Source of the DNA: Bromus sterilis | Taxonomy: Eukaryota > Streptophyta > Magnoliopsida > Poales > Poaceae | DNA: 64,000 nucleotides | Direction of reading: 5' to 3' | NCBI GenBank assembly: GCA_950022295.1 | Contig: OX465600.1 | Location: 308,708,031 to 308,772,030 of the forward strand | In this document: positions 11,741 through 21,890 of the stretch, piece after piece | Numbering within the stretch: the first letter of the stretch is position 1 | How the letters are laid out: each line of letters opens with the position of its first letter | Made by a program: the position numbers and the translations under genes | The notes under the pieces: model-generated | The model's input: only the letters and a program-made list of their open reading frames with translations | The model's database searches: none | Told to the model about the DNA's origin: nothing

Positions 11741-12522
11741 AGGGTTCATGCCCCCCGACGTCTAGCTTGAGTGACAAAAACATGAGACTAGGGGATGTGT
11801 TGTTGCCACCAGGGTGAAAACAACGGTGCTTGTAACTGCGGTTGCAAGTATTGTTTACCTTACGGATAGTTTGTTAATGCAGTTGTTTGTTGCTTTGAGT
11901 TTACACTTTGGGTGGGGATCGCAACTATACTAGCGAGTTTCTTTCGATATATATCTGAAGGTGGATGATTAGTAGTAGATGCTGATGAATAAACGATCTA
12001 CTTGTCTTGGTGTACTACCCATATGATTGAGCCTCTAACTTTCTTCTAGCATAGTAAGCATTACGGTGTGTTTAAAATTCTGTCAATTGCCTAGCTGTAA
12101 TTTGTTCACCCAACATAGTTGTTTCATCGTCTTTTGGGAGAGAGACATCACTAGTGAACATCATGGGACCGCGGTCCATATTTCCATCATTGTTTACACC
12201 TCCACTATTTACTGCTTTTATTTCCTTTCCGTTGCAATCACCATTATTATTCCCGCTTGTGTTTTGATCCTAAACGACAAGGCCGGAGAGATTGACAACC
12301 TCTCTGTACTCGTTGGGAGCAAAGTTATTTATTGTTGTGTGCAGGTCCACGTCAACCTCTAAAGATCGGGAAAACTTCTGGTGAAATTGACACCTACTTG
12401 CAGAACTAGGAGTCCTCCTGGTACGATAACATTGGTATCTTCACAGAGGGATACTTGCTGCTCACTACTTCTCAACCTTCCACTTGGGATAGCCAACGAG
12501 GAGCACTACTTCAGTGCCATCA
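11741..12522 (+). mobile_element. Solo LTR of a TGATACG-family Gypsy element, 3' half
   Basis: Aligns with the second half of the LTRs at 4023 and 9559, beginning at GGGTTCATGCCCC. It ends GCCATCA followed by ATCAT (12523-12527), the exact copy of the bases before 2933. This exact target duplication, 9.6 kb apart, proves that everything between is a later nested insertion. Confidence 0.85.
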
Positions 12523-12527
12523 ATCAT

Positions 12528-13880
12528 TCAGTTGTAGACATATGCCTGTGGTGACGCACATCATATCCTTTGTCGATAAGGACACCTTAGCAAGTCTCCA
12601 AAGAAAAACTTTTGATATGGGAAGGCACCCGAATCCCCCCCCCCCATAGAGAGCTCCAGTCGGATTATTCCAAAGTATGATTTGAAGTAGTCTGAGCTCC
12701 CTGAAGCTGATCGTTCGTCATGTTTCTAGTTTTCACAAGGAGGTGATAGCAGGATTTTACGGAGAAGAAACCACGGTGACCAGGCTGCCATCCCCAGAAA
12801 TCCTCCATTGGTATACTGTTAATTGGAATTCAATAAATGAGAGACCGATCCTGGGGGAGGAAAATTCGTTCAAGTTAACGTTGATTCCATCTTGCAGATG
12901 TAGTATCCATGAGCTCTGATACATAGGTTGGGGTATGGTGTGACAGACGAGCCAAAGGTTTCATTTTCATTGCATGTGTCCTCAGAAGCCAATTATCAAC
13001 CCATATTTTTGTTGAGTGACCATCTTCAATCCGCCTAATTATACCATGTGACATAGCATCCCGTGCCTCCAAGATGGAACGACAGACCTGGCTTGGGTGA
13101 GAGCCAATCTCAGTCGCCATTAGATTACCTTCCGGGTAATACACTGCTTTAAAAAATCTGGCGCAGAAAGTGTCAGAATCTGTGAGTAGTCTCTAGGCCT
13201 GCCTAGCCAGAAGAGATAAGTTTAGTATCTCCATATCCTTGAAGCCCAAACGTCCATTGATCTGTGGTTCCGTCATGGAGTTCCACGAGGCCTAGTGGGG
13301 TTTTCTCTGCCCCTCTTTGCTTCCCAGAAAAATTGCCTAATGATCTTGTTCAACTCTTCGCATAATCCTCTTTGCAATTTAAAACAAGACATTGAATATA
13401 CAGGTACTGCCTGAGGTCTTTTAAATACTTGAAATCCCTGTTTGTGAGGTGCCAATATCATAAGGCATTCCCAAATATTTCTCATTGAGAGTCTCATTAG
13501 GGATCTGTAGGATTGTTTTCACTTCCTGTCTCACAAGCTCTGAGGTGCCTTTGCTGAATAAAACATAATATTTAACATAATTAGATCTTTGCCCAGAAGC
13601 TTGACAATATGATTGCAATAGGTTTGACACCTACATTGACCCCACATCATTTGCCTTGAAAAACAGCAGACTATAATCGGCAAAAAGCAAATGGTTCATT
13701 GGTGGGGCTTGAGGGGACACCAGTAATCCAAACACATGCGATGATTGATCTCTATTTTTGAGGAGGCCAGACATGCCCTCTGCTGTTAACAAGAAAAGGT
13801 AGGGTGATATTGGGTCTTCCTGACGAATTCCTCTTGTTGGTTTGAATTCCTCCAATTTCATTTGAACCACGAATAATTTA
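12528..13880 (-). mobile_element. LINE (non-LTR retrotransposon), 5'-side portion with reverse transcriptase
   Basis: Minus-strand continuation of the LINE at 2034-2927. Reading leftward from 13880 it gives a reverse-transcriptase palm, thumb and linker region and then the start of a zf-RVT-type region. It is truncated at its 5' end; no endonuclease domain is present. A C run at about 12637-12648 and several frame breaks show decay. Confidence 0.75.
12875..13870 (-). pseudogene. LINE reverse transcriptase fragment
   Basis: Three minus-strand frames together follow the plant LINE reverse transcriptase order. 13631-13870 gives PTRGIRQEDPISPYLFLL and later LLFADYSLLF, which corresponds to the catalytic box normally reading FADD; one catalytic aspartate is replaced by tyrosine. 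13421-13630 gives YCQASGQRSNYVKYYVLFSKG and NEKYLGMP, the post-palm segment. 12875-13144 gives YYPEGNL, GSHPSQVCRSIL and IWVDNWL, the region before zf-RVT. The frames change between segments, so the gene is dead. Confidence 0.8.
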
Positions 13881-14213
13881 CACTTATTTTTTAGCTAAAA
13901 AAGAATTGAGAAAAACGGAGTACACTGTAACCAAACTCGGTGGGGTGCATCTATGTGTTCATACAGACATGAATGCCGAAGCTAGCTTTGTTTTAGCTTT
14001 GTCTTGTTACAGGGAACGAGACATGGTCCAACATCTATCTACCTCTGACAATACATGACCAAGACGAACTACCTCTGCTCTAGCCTCTAGTGCATGCATG
14101 GCGGCTCCGTATGCAACGGACATGTACGCGCACTTTGGTTTTGCCGCCATACGGCAACGGCAACGGCATGCATGCATGCTCCCGACATGCTTGCTACCTG
14201 ACGCCGTCATGGT
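13881..14213. other. Intergenic spacer downstream of the first ATL gene
   Basis: No gene seen. Contains the 3' flank of the minus-strand ATL gene and repeated ATGCATGCAT-like stretches around 14090-14180. Confidence 0.4.
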
Positions 14214-14675
14214 TCAGGAGGCGTTGTCCGCAGGTGGCGTCGTGCGGCAGAGCGGACAGCTCGGCCGCCGCCGTAGCCATTCGTCGACGCACGACCGGTG
14301 GAAAGCGTGCCGGCACCCCGGCAGCCACCTGAGCTCGTCGCCGTCCGCGTACTCCGCCAGGCACACGGCGCACGTCCTGTCCCGCGTGTCCTCCGGCTGC
14401 TGGCCACCTTCCACCGACGCGGCGGCAGCAGCCATCTGGCCTTCGTCGCGTCGGATCGCCGCCGAGTAGTACACCGTGGTCGGGTACGCGGCCAAAACAG
14501 TCTCGTCGATCCCCAGGGCCGCCGCACACTGGCGGCCGAGCTCCACGTCATCGACTATGCTTTGCTGCGACGACGACGGCGCCGTGCGCCGGTTGGAGCA
14601 GAGGAAGGTGAAGATGGAGATGACGACGAGCGCTGCCATGGAGCCGCCGATCAGCAGCACGGTGGAGCCGGGCAT
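14214..14675 (-). CDS. ATL-type RING-H2 finger protein, putative E3 ubiquitin ligase (copy 1)
   Basis: Intronless 153-residue protein of the Arabidopsis Toxicos en Levadura (ATL) family. These are membrane-anchored E3 ligases that recruit an E2 enzyme through a RING-H2 domain. The start is the ATG at 14675; the in-frame codon just upstream is GTG. One hydrophobic segment spans about residues 5-25. A GLD-type motif (GID, 55-57) lies before an alanine-rich linker. The RING-H2 has all eight ligands in the expected spacing (C102, C105, C121, H123, H126, C129, C140, C143), with the ATL-typical tryptophan two residues after DE (DEW) and proline before the seventh cysteine region (RPSCPLC). The C-terminal tail is very short. 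Family members often respond to elicitors or stress; the target of this one is unknown. It is divergent in orientation from the two paralogues at 20.5 and 24.8 kb. A 1.45-kb retroposon sits about 460 bp upstream. Confidence 0.93.
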   Translation of the reverse strand: MPGSTVLLIGGSMAALVVISIFTFLCSNRRTAPSSSQQSIVDDVELGRQCAAALGIDETVLAAYPTTVYYSAAIRRDEGQMAAAAASVEGGQQPEDTRDRTCAVCLAEYADGDELRWLPGCRHAFHRSCVDEWLRRRPSCPLCRTTPPADNAS

Positions 14676-14790
14676 GGTGACCACCGGAGCATATACTACT
14701 ACAACCTGGTCGTGCCACTTCTATGTCTTGTCTGATTGGTTTGTCCGCCGGTCGAGATCAAATCAGATCTCTCGCATCAGCCTCGTACGT

Positions 14791-14800
14791 ACTATATATA
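14791..14800 (-). promoter_or_regulatory. Probable TATA box of ATL copy 1
   Basis: TATATATAGT on the minus strand, about 115-125 bp upstream of the ATG at 14675, the only good TATA candidate close to the gene. The transcription start would fall roughly 90 bp before the ATG. Confidence 0.55.
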
Positions 14801-14822
14801 ACGACTGCCAACGAATTAGCCC

Positions 14823-14995
14823 GGTCAAAATCCAAATGCAAATTAGCGCGGTGGTTGTAATTGACAAGCTAATTAGGCAGCACGTACGTTTGACTATTAA
14901 TCACCGGATGTTTCTCGTCAAAGTAATACTCTTTTATGATTACTTGTTGCATGCGTCAATGACTCACGTGTCAGTGGTCAAAATCCAAATGCAAA
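14823..14995 (-). promoter_or_regulatory. W-box/G-box-containing upstream region with exact 20-bp direct repeat
   Basis: GGTCAAAATCCAAATGCAAA occurs identically at 14823-14842 and 14976-14995. Its complement begins with TTGACC, a WRKY-binding W-box core, in the orientation of the gene. A CACGTG G-box lies at 14965-14970, and further TTGAC cores lie between the repeats (near 14859 and 14890). The block is 150-320 bp upstream of the ATG, suitable for a stress- or defence-responsive promoter; function is inferred only from motifs. Confidence 0.5.
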
Positions 14996-15133
14996 GGATT
15001 TGACGACCAAAGATTTCGTGTCAGGTGTAACTTTGCAAGAAAGTGAGCCTGCAGAGTTCAGAGTAGCTTCGTGCGATTAGGCTGAGAAAAAAGAGAGGTT
15101 TGGTTTCACATCTGCTAAAAACCTTGGAGACTC

Positions 15134-16580
15134 GACGACTCGTCCGCTCGGCTCCCGCGAGCCGACGGGCGACACAGCAGCGGCCCCGCCTCCCTCCCTC
15201 CCCCCCGCCGCCGCCAGAGGGTGCGGCCGGGCGAAGCCCAGCCTGCGTCGGCGGCGACGGGCCTCCCTCCTCTCCTCTCGGCTGGTGGCGGCGCGGGACG
15301 ATGCTACTGGGTGGAGGCGCCATGGTCGTGCGGGGCTTGGCGGCGCGGCACCGTATGGCTGCGGGGGTCGCAGGCGTGAGGTGGCGCCGTGGTGGCTGCA
15401 CGGCGGCCGTGCTTGGCTTGCGGTGGTGATGGGTGCCTGCGTTTTTTCCTGATCTGGATCGGCTCTGGCTCGGTTTAGGGTTGGTGGCAGTTAGAGGTGG
15501 CGCGACCTGCGTCGGGTGTGGGCTTGTGGCTTCTGCGGCATTCGCGGCGTGGTGACTCAGGTGGAGGTGGAGGTGCTCGGCGGATCGGAGAAGCTTCCCG
15601 TCGAGCGGCCCGGGCTGTGACGTCGGCGGCTTGGGCTGCGGTGGTGCGCGGTCGGGCGCGCGGGCTGCGACAGTCGCGGCGTGGCGGCGCTACGGATCCG
15701 CGCTAGGAGGTCCGGCGGCTCTTCTGGTGCTCGGGCGTCGGGCTGTTCGTCGGAGAAGGCAGGGGCGGCGGCCCCGGGTCGATGGTGGTGCTGTTGGTGC
15801 TAGGTGGCTCGCTGGATCTTGGTGTTGGGAGGAGAAGCTGCCGGTGAAAGCCGTACGCCGGCGGTGGCCGGAGTCGTCGATGGCGGCGCCTACGCGCGTC
15901 GTTTTTCCTTGTTGGAGGCTTCGATGTTGCAGTCTTCGTCTCCCATCCCGTCTGGCTCCGGGGGAAACCCTTGATCCGGTTCACCGGATCGGATGGTGGC
16001 GGCGCTCTAGCGCCGCTTTCCCTCTTGAGGGCATCATTTTTAGAGTTCGATCCGGCCTGTGGGACTCGTGGCTCGTGGGGTGGTTCGTCTCCGGGCGAAG
16101 CTCCTGACGCAATGTACGTCTTCTTCGATGAGTCCAAGACGAAGCTCTTCTTGGGATCGACCAAGTCCCGCCATCTACCCCCTGCTTCCTGGGTGGATGG
16201 TGCGTTGGCGAAGAAGTTTCTGTTGGAGCCGCTTTGTCCTTGGAGGATTCGGCATTGATCAAGACGCGATGGTGTTGCTTTGCTCGGGACCTGTGGAGTG
16301 CGGGGGTGGTTTTGGTGGAGGCGTGTTCGTCTTCGGCCAGGCAGGGCGCGGCCCTGGGCCGGCGTGGTTGTTGGAGCGGTGGCTTCAGTCTTTCGCCTCC
16401 GCCTGTTGCGTTGAGGTGTGGTGTCGATCTGGTTGATCGTCGGCCCGTGTGGAGCGCAGCCTCGGGGCTGGCGTGTGGTGTTGTGTTGTACGATTTTTGG
16501 CCAGCTTTCCTCATAAACGGGCCAACTTTTTTCTTCTATATCAATGAAAGGCAAAGCTTTTGCCTAGTTAAAAAAAAACA
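15134..16580 (+). mobile_element. Poly(A)-tailed non-LTR retroposon, 1.45 kb, GC-rich, no recognised ORF
   Basis: Flanked by the 10-bp direct repeat TTGGAGACTC (15124-15133 and 16581-16590). Ends in nine A residues at 16570-16578. The body is strongly GC-rich for the first 1.2 kb and ends with a 3' tail TATATCAATGAAAGGC that precedes the A run. A target duplication plus poly(A) is the mark of target-primed reverse transcription. Open frames in it (both strands, up to 283 codons on the minus strand) have no recognisable domain and follow GC bias, so it appears non-autonomous and probably used LINE enzymes. It separates the first ATL promoter from more distal DNA. Confidence 0.8.
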
Positions 16581-16807
16581 TTGGAGACTCTTGAATTTGG
16601 TAGTAGTACTACTCTTTCTGTGGTCTCGTGTGAAATGAAACCGGGATAAAATTTTTAGCATTGCCGTGGAATTTTGGCTACTGGAATTGGACCGTTAATT
16701 CTAATCTCATAAATATCTTGCTAGTTTTCTCGAGACGGTTCATGATTATACAAGTCATCCAACGATAATTTTTTTTTTGTCGGAATTCAACGTTTGAGTG
16801 TGCTCTA

Positions 16808-18350
16808 TTTTTTTCTCTAATACGCACAAGCATGCATATCAATTTATAAAGAAGGGAGGGCAAGAAGCCCAAAAGTTACAAACTTCCGCTCATAGTCCAC
16901 ATGCGGACTACGACCACCACCCCAATACACAGTGTAGACTACTCTCTCCTATCCCACCTAGCTAGAGCGCCAAAGAACGCCTCCATGTCGCCCTTTAGCA
17001 CACCTGCCTGCTTCCACACTTGATTCTCCGCCATTAGTTTGTTGATGACCTGGTCTACCGCCGGAGTTGCACCATAAAAAACGATCGCGTTGCGGTGATG
17101 CTTCCACAGGTCCCAAAAGCCGAGGGTGATGATAGAGCGTACACGTCGCGGACACATGCCCGGACAGTGCACGCTTGGGCACCACACCGCGAGAGTATCA
17201 GCGGAAAACGGGCCAGATTTGGTATACCCATCACATCACAGATGGTCCACCAAAAGGAATGGGCAAACACACAGCTAAGAAGGATGTGGTTTACCGACTC
17301 GTCCTGCTGGGCACAAAAAGGACAAGCGTCCTGGTGAGGAAGTCCACGTCGTGCCAGTCTATCTGACGTCCAACAACGGTGACGGAACGCCAACCAAATA
17401 AAGATCCGACATTGTAGGGGCGCCTTGGAGGTCCAGGTGAATTCAGCCATGGGATCCACTTCACGACCCCAGAATTTAGCGGCATAGGCCGAGCGAACCG
17501 AGAAGCTGCCATTCCTTTCCCACACCCAGAAGAAGTTGTCCGGCACCCCAGGCAAGAGGTCCACAGCGGATAATCTTTGTCAAAGATCCAAGTATTCTCG
17601 TAGCAGCCCCAAATCAATGTTGGTCCCAATATCTCTGGCCCAAGCCGAGTCTCTAAGAGCTTCACTGAGCAAGCGAGAAGCTCAAATTCTATGAGGGATA
17701 TGCTCATATAGTGGAGGGGCAATTTCCGCAATTCTCCAACCACCAATCCATCTATCCTCCCAAAAGAAGGTAATGTTTCCCTTACCAATAACGGACCTTG
17801 TTGCAGCTCGGAAGAGCTCCATGGAGTTGGGGGGAATGTCAATCTGGAACTCTTCCCAAGGGCGAGCCTGGTCCGCTCGGCGCAACCAGGGCCACCGAGC
17901 CTGCATGGCAATTTTGAGCCAGCGGAGGTTCGGAATTCCAAGGCCGCCAGCCCACCTAGGTGTGCACACCTGCTCCCATGCGACCGCACAACTGCCGCCA
18001 CTAGATTTCTGCTTCCCACACCAGAACAAGTTGCGACAGATTTTGTTGAGGGCCCCAATAGTCTTGTCCGGGAGCTCAAGGGCCAACATAGAGTGCACCG
18101 GAATTGCACAAAGCACTGAGTGAAGGAGCATCAATCTTCCACTTTTCGGCAAAGAGGCCGATTTCCATCGGGGGAGGAAATTTGCCAGCCTATCCACCAG
18201 ATCCTGTAGCTGGGCGGCTGATGGCTTCCGAAGGAAAAGGGGGAGTCCAAGATATTTGTAGGGGAACGAACTGATGGAACAACGCAGTAACCGTGTGATC
18301 CGCTTAATATGGTAGAACAAGATGATGCCCCGCACGTTGTTGTGAGATTG
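16808..18350 (-). mobile_element. LINE, 5'-truncated, with reverse transcriptase tail and zf-RVT
   Basis: Minus-strand LINE whose 3' end is marked by a poly(A) (T run 16808-16814 on plus). From right to left it encodes the post-palm segment (FPYKYLGLPLFLRKP and LPRWKSASLPKSGRLMLLHSVL), a linker (WAGGLGIPNLRWLKIAMQARW), and the zf-RVT zinc-binding domain (SVRSAYAAKFWG, RIFIWLAFRHRCWTSDRLARRG, CPFCAQQDESVNHILLSCVFA). It ends in a C-terminal tail around 16940-17190. Polymerase palm and endonuclease are missing. Two frame breaks (near 17690 and 17130) make it a pseudogene. No clear target duplication was found. Confidence 0.85.
17055..18335 (-). pseudogene. LINE ORF2 C-terminal half (RT thumb plus zf-RVT)
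   Basis: The longest intact pieces are 217 codons (17682-18335) and 169 codons (17055-17564), in different frames. They carry the reverse-transcriptase thumb/linker and the zf-RVT domain with a CPFC...H...C pattern. The protein would have acted in target-primed reverse transcription of the parent element; here it lacks the catalytic palm. Confidence 0.8.
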
Positions 18351-18359
18351 TTTTGCAAA

Positions 18360-20200
18360 ATATTTTAGTAAAATGTTTGATTAAATGAAATATGAATATT
18401 TGAAATAATATTTTCCAAATTAATACATGATTTTAATATAAATATCATAATAGAATGAAAATTTCCATGTATGCATGTTACATGTGAGTTTTTTTATTAT
18501 GCATAGTATTATATTGAGGTGGATCTTTTCTCATGCATGTTGAATGATGAGATGACATGCTTGCATGTGAAGAGAAATATGATAGTGGATGCTAGCTATT
18601 TAGATATATAGAAGATTGATGGAAGACTTTGCTGGATGGTTGTACAAATATTGTACAAATACTGTTTTATGTGTAGAATACAATGTTATATTTTACATAA
18701 TAAAACAATAGAATGGTCTCCATTTTTTGCACCACTTTTCTAGCATCACGGTTTGTTTTCAAGATTTGTGTTGCTGTCGGGCTTGCGTTGGACTTGATGA
18801 TTTTTACTCAAATCTTTCCTAGAACGCCAATACATATCTGACGTTTCCTTTGTGTGTGTGTGTTGGGGGGGGGGGGATCACTTTCATCAAATGTTAAAAC
18901 GGATCAATTTTCCATGTTTTAAAGTAAAAAAAATCATGTTGTAAAAAATATTATCAAAAAGTTACCATGCTACATCAAAGTAATCGTCATGTTTTGTTGA
19001 GTTTGCTATGATTGCAACATGAAGAATTATCAGCCTAAAGAAAGAAAATAATGGAAATTGTCATGCTCAATATTTTACATGCTAAATGATGAAAATTGGC
19101 AAGCTACATCAACGGGAAACGATAAAAATACATGCCCTAAATGCAGAAATATCACTCGGAATGTGTTCTCTTAGATTGCCATCTTGAGCGAACCATTTTA
19201 TCTCGTCAACTCCTAATTCGCTCAGAGGGGTGTATGGGAGTGAATGCCTTAGGGTTCACGTACGTGTGGGATCTGATGTGCCTGAGGGTGTCCGCTCGAA
19301 GATGTCTTAACATTTCCGTTTTCTTATCCTCCCTTTGGTGTTTTGATGTGCCCAACCTTTTCTTGTTAACTGACACAAGGGACAAGGACGAGAAGGGGAG
19401 CTTGTCGATGCTAGTGAAGCCTAGCCAACGCCGCTACGACTTGCATTGAGATGATGAAGACCCAAGACCGTATCCATTTTTGTCTATTTGCGTATGCATG
19501 CTCCTTCCCCCTAACACATACCATCTATGGGAACTCGATGTGATGCCAACATTGACCAAAGGCTGTAGTAGCGGCACCCAAAAACTCATCATGATTTTAC
19601 TCAAGTAAATTTCCCTTGCGTTTTTTAGTACACCCTGTTTTTGTATTGTCTTTTTTCATTTGTCATTTCTTCTATTAAGTGATCTCTTATGCTAATAATC
19701 TAATCCCTACTCTTTGAAGTTGGTTAAGGACCAGAATCCTCATAAAAAATAATTAAAGCATTAGTTTGCATTCATATTGAGGACGCAAATGGTTATTCTT
19801 AAGGTATTTTCTAACACGTTTTAGATCAACAGAATGAACTAAAATTACAAAAATACATAACTTTTAATTTTTTTTATAGTTCATTTGATTGAATTGGGGA
19901 TCCAAGGATAACATGAGGGGTCACAAATTTGCATCCCCAGTTCTCTAGCTACATCATTACTAATATAATCAATGAAATAATAAGGCACACTTTGTTGTCT
20001 CAATCGCCTACTTAAGCATCATGTTCCTCCATCATTACTAGTAGTATATATGTTTACTATTCAATTAGGAGACACACTTTTCTTTTCTAGATGTCGCATT
20101 TGCATTAGCGAACATGCCACGCCACCTAGCTTCTTAATGGATGAAAAATCGCGGCCTCTTTTCTCTATCAAATCGTAAATAAATTGGAGTGAAAGGTCCC
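18360..20200. other. AT-rich intergenic DNA
   Basis: No gene recognised. Contains a (TG)n run followed by about 12 G at 18857-18878. An unsupported 102-codon frame at 19141-19449 has no motif. The remainder is AT-rich with ATG-rich tracts. Confidence 0.4.
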
Positions 20201-20215
20201 AGGAATATATATACT

Positions 20216-20275
20216 CTACTGTATATATCAACAGGGAATCGTGCACGCAGCAAGCAAGGAATTTCTTGACAGGAA
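20216..20275 (+). promoter_or_regulatory. Upstream block shared by ATL copies 2 and 3
   Basis: TACTGTATATATCAACAGGG and the following GAATCGTGCACGCAGCAAGC correspond base by base, with substitutions, to 24590-24650 upstream of ATL copy 3. In both it ends in a TTGAC core (20266-20270; TTGACC at 24642-24647). It lies about 195 bp before the ATG here and about 176 bp before the ATG there. It is probably a retained promoter element from the duplication. Confidence 0.6.
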
Positions 20276-20469
20276 AAAGGTAAAAGTAGAACGTGAGGCT
20301 TGGCCATCGTCATTAACAATGTCTCCGTGATCCACGGTTGAGATCTCATCTGACCGTGAGGTGGCCTTTCACCCGAATCTTAACGCACGACCAAAGTGTT
20401 TATAGTTGTGTGACAGTGTCAGCTTGTCGCTCCATTGCCTTCATCTTACGCGCTGTGAGTCTTGTGACC

Positions 20470-20928
20470 ATGTCAAGGGACAGCGTGCTGATCGGCGCGT
20501 CCATGGCCATGCTCGCCGTGCTTTCCCTCGTCGCCTTCTTCTGCTCCAATCGGCGGCGAGCGGCGCAGAGCTTGTCGGCGCGGAGCGTGGAAGACCTCGA
20601 GCTTGGGCCTGGCCGGTGCGCCGCGGGGCTCGACGAGGCCGTTCTGGCCGCATACCCGACGATGGTGTACTCCTCGTCGAGCCGGCATCAGGCGGTGGCG
20701 ACATCCGTTGTGCGGAGCACGAAGGAGGAGGAGGAGGCGGACGATGTCGCCGCTGTCGAGACTGGATGCGCGGTGTGCCTAGCGGCATATGCGAACGGCG
20801 ACGAGCTGCGGGTGCTGCCCAACTGCGCGCACATGTTCCACCGGCGGTGCGTGGACCAGTGGCTGCGGCGGCGGCCTAGCTGCCCGCTCTGCCGCACGTC
20901 GCTGCAGAACACCACCGGCGTTAGCTAG
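20470..20928 (+). CDS. ATL-type RING-H2 finger protein, putative E3 ubiquitin ligase (copy 2)
   Basis: Intronless, 152 residues from the ATG at 20470. The frame is open further upstream, but only from this ATG does the protein begin MSRDSVLIGAS, matching MSRESLLICAS of copy 3. Order of parts: transmembrane segment about 5-25 followed by a basic stop-transfer stretch (NRRR); GLD motif at 53-55 with the shared AVLAAYPT block; acidic linker with a run of glutamates (86-89); RING-H2 with C100, C103, C119, H121, H124, C127, C138 and C141, all present. The substrate-binding C-terminus is minimal. By family it should transfer ubiquitin from E2 at a membrane (plasma membrane or endomembrane). The RING differs from its neighbours in having Q in place of E in the DEW motif (DQW). 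It has a conserved 3' flank with copy 3. Confidence 0.93.
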   Translation: MSRDSVLIGASMAMLAVLSLVAFFCSNRRRAAQSLSARSVEDLELGPGRCAAGLDEAVLAAYPTMVYSSSSRHQAVATSVVRSTKEEEEADDVAAVETGCAVCLAAYANGDELRVLPNCAHMFHRRCVDQWLRRRPSCPLCRTSLQNTTGVS

Positions 20929-21195
20929 ACGGCACGCACCTCACGGCAGAGGAGCCGGTCCCCATTTAGAGAGCCTGTGAGGACCATTTCCGTATAGCGG
21001 CAAGATGTGGCGTTTTCATTTTCTTCGGTCGCTAGGTCGTCATGGCTGGTTCCTTGTAAGAAGACAAGCTAAAATAAAGCTACGTAGCTCGATTTCTTTT
21101 TCCTCCACAGGATATCTTACTTTCATACGTACACGAACCAAGTGAGAGACTTCAATATGTTAACGTTCATATGGGAATTTGGATGCCTCTTTAGC

Positions 21196-21358
21196 AAAAA
21201 TGCTAGGCACACGGACTATTCCGGGTCTTTACGGGGTCAGCCTTTAATTATCAATTAATCCTTCCTGATTTCAATCCTGGTGGGGCCCATCCAAATCTAT
21301 TAGTCCAATTAAATCATGTTTAAAACCGTGTAGCTATCCCGTGTGTCTAGCAAAGCTC
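21196..21358. mobile_element. Mutator-like MITE, about 163 bp
   Basis: Flanked by the 10-bp direct repeat CCTCTTTAGC (21186-21195 and 21359-21368). The ends are inverted repeats: TGCTAGGCACACGG near the left end against TTGCTAGACACACGGG read inward from the right end. A 9-10-bp duplication fits Mutator-type transposition. No coding capacity. It sits about 270 bp beyond the stop of ATL copy 2. Confidence 0.7.
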
Positions 21359-21368
21359 CCTCTTTAGC

Positions 21369-21890
21369 TGCTTCTGGGTCGTTTGTGCGGAGCATCTCCG
21401 TGGAAGCTGCTAAAATGCAGTCACTGATTTTTTTTCCTAAGATACCCTTCTCTCAAATAGCTAACTTTTGTCCTCTCAAACAACATTTTTTTTGAGGGGT
21501 GTCCTCTCAAACAGCTAACTTTTGTTTATCAGCCCAAACAAGTTCTTGAAATATACGACCCGGTCAGTGAGTCGGTTCTTCTTTTATGTTTGTTTTCTTC
21601 CATCTTTGAATCCCACCAATAGATCCCCTTCTCTCGCCCTCCCATCGAGCCGTCGATCTCGGAGCCTTCATGGTTGAACTTGAGGATAAACATAGAGCGG
21701 TGGGGGCATTCATAGTCGAGGCGTCCTTGTCGTGCTTCAAGGACCACGCCAAGTAAAGGAAAGGTATGGTTGAAGGCCCTCTCAATGGATCGTATTAGTC
21801 GACTAGACGGAAGATCTACATATGCAACTAGAAGAGAAGAATATATATGGCAAGCAATCAAACAAACAAGTAAAGATAGAGCAACAAGCA
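21369..21890. other. Intergenic DNA with a local direct repeat
   Basis: CCTCTCAAACA..CTAACTTTTGT-type phrases recur at 21451-21485 and 21501-21532. No gene recognised. The last 11 bases (AGCAACAAGCA, 21880-21890) are the target duplication of the next LINE. Confidence 0.45.

Noticed and set aside
15703..16554. 283-codon minus-strand open frame
   Set aside because: It lies antisense in the GC-rich poly(A) retroposon, has low-complexity composition (P, R, S, T) and no domain; open frames occur on both strands there because of GC bias.
16790..18360. Target duplication for the second LINE
   Set aside because: Sequences ACGTTTGAGTGTG (left) and ACGTTGTTGTGAG (right) look alike but do not match exactly or sit at the proper junctions.
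20338..20469. 44-codon upstream extension of ATL copy 2
   Set aside because: The paralogues start at the equivalent of 20470 (MSRDS/MSRES), and the extension has no similarity to them and includes the leader region.
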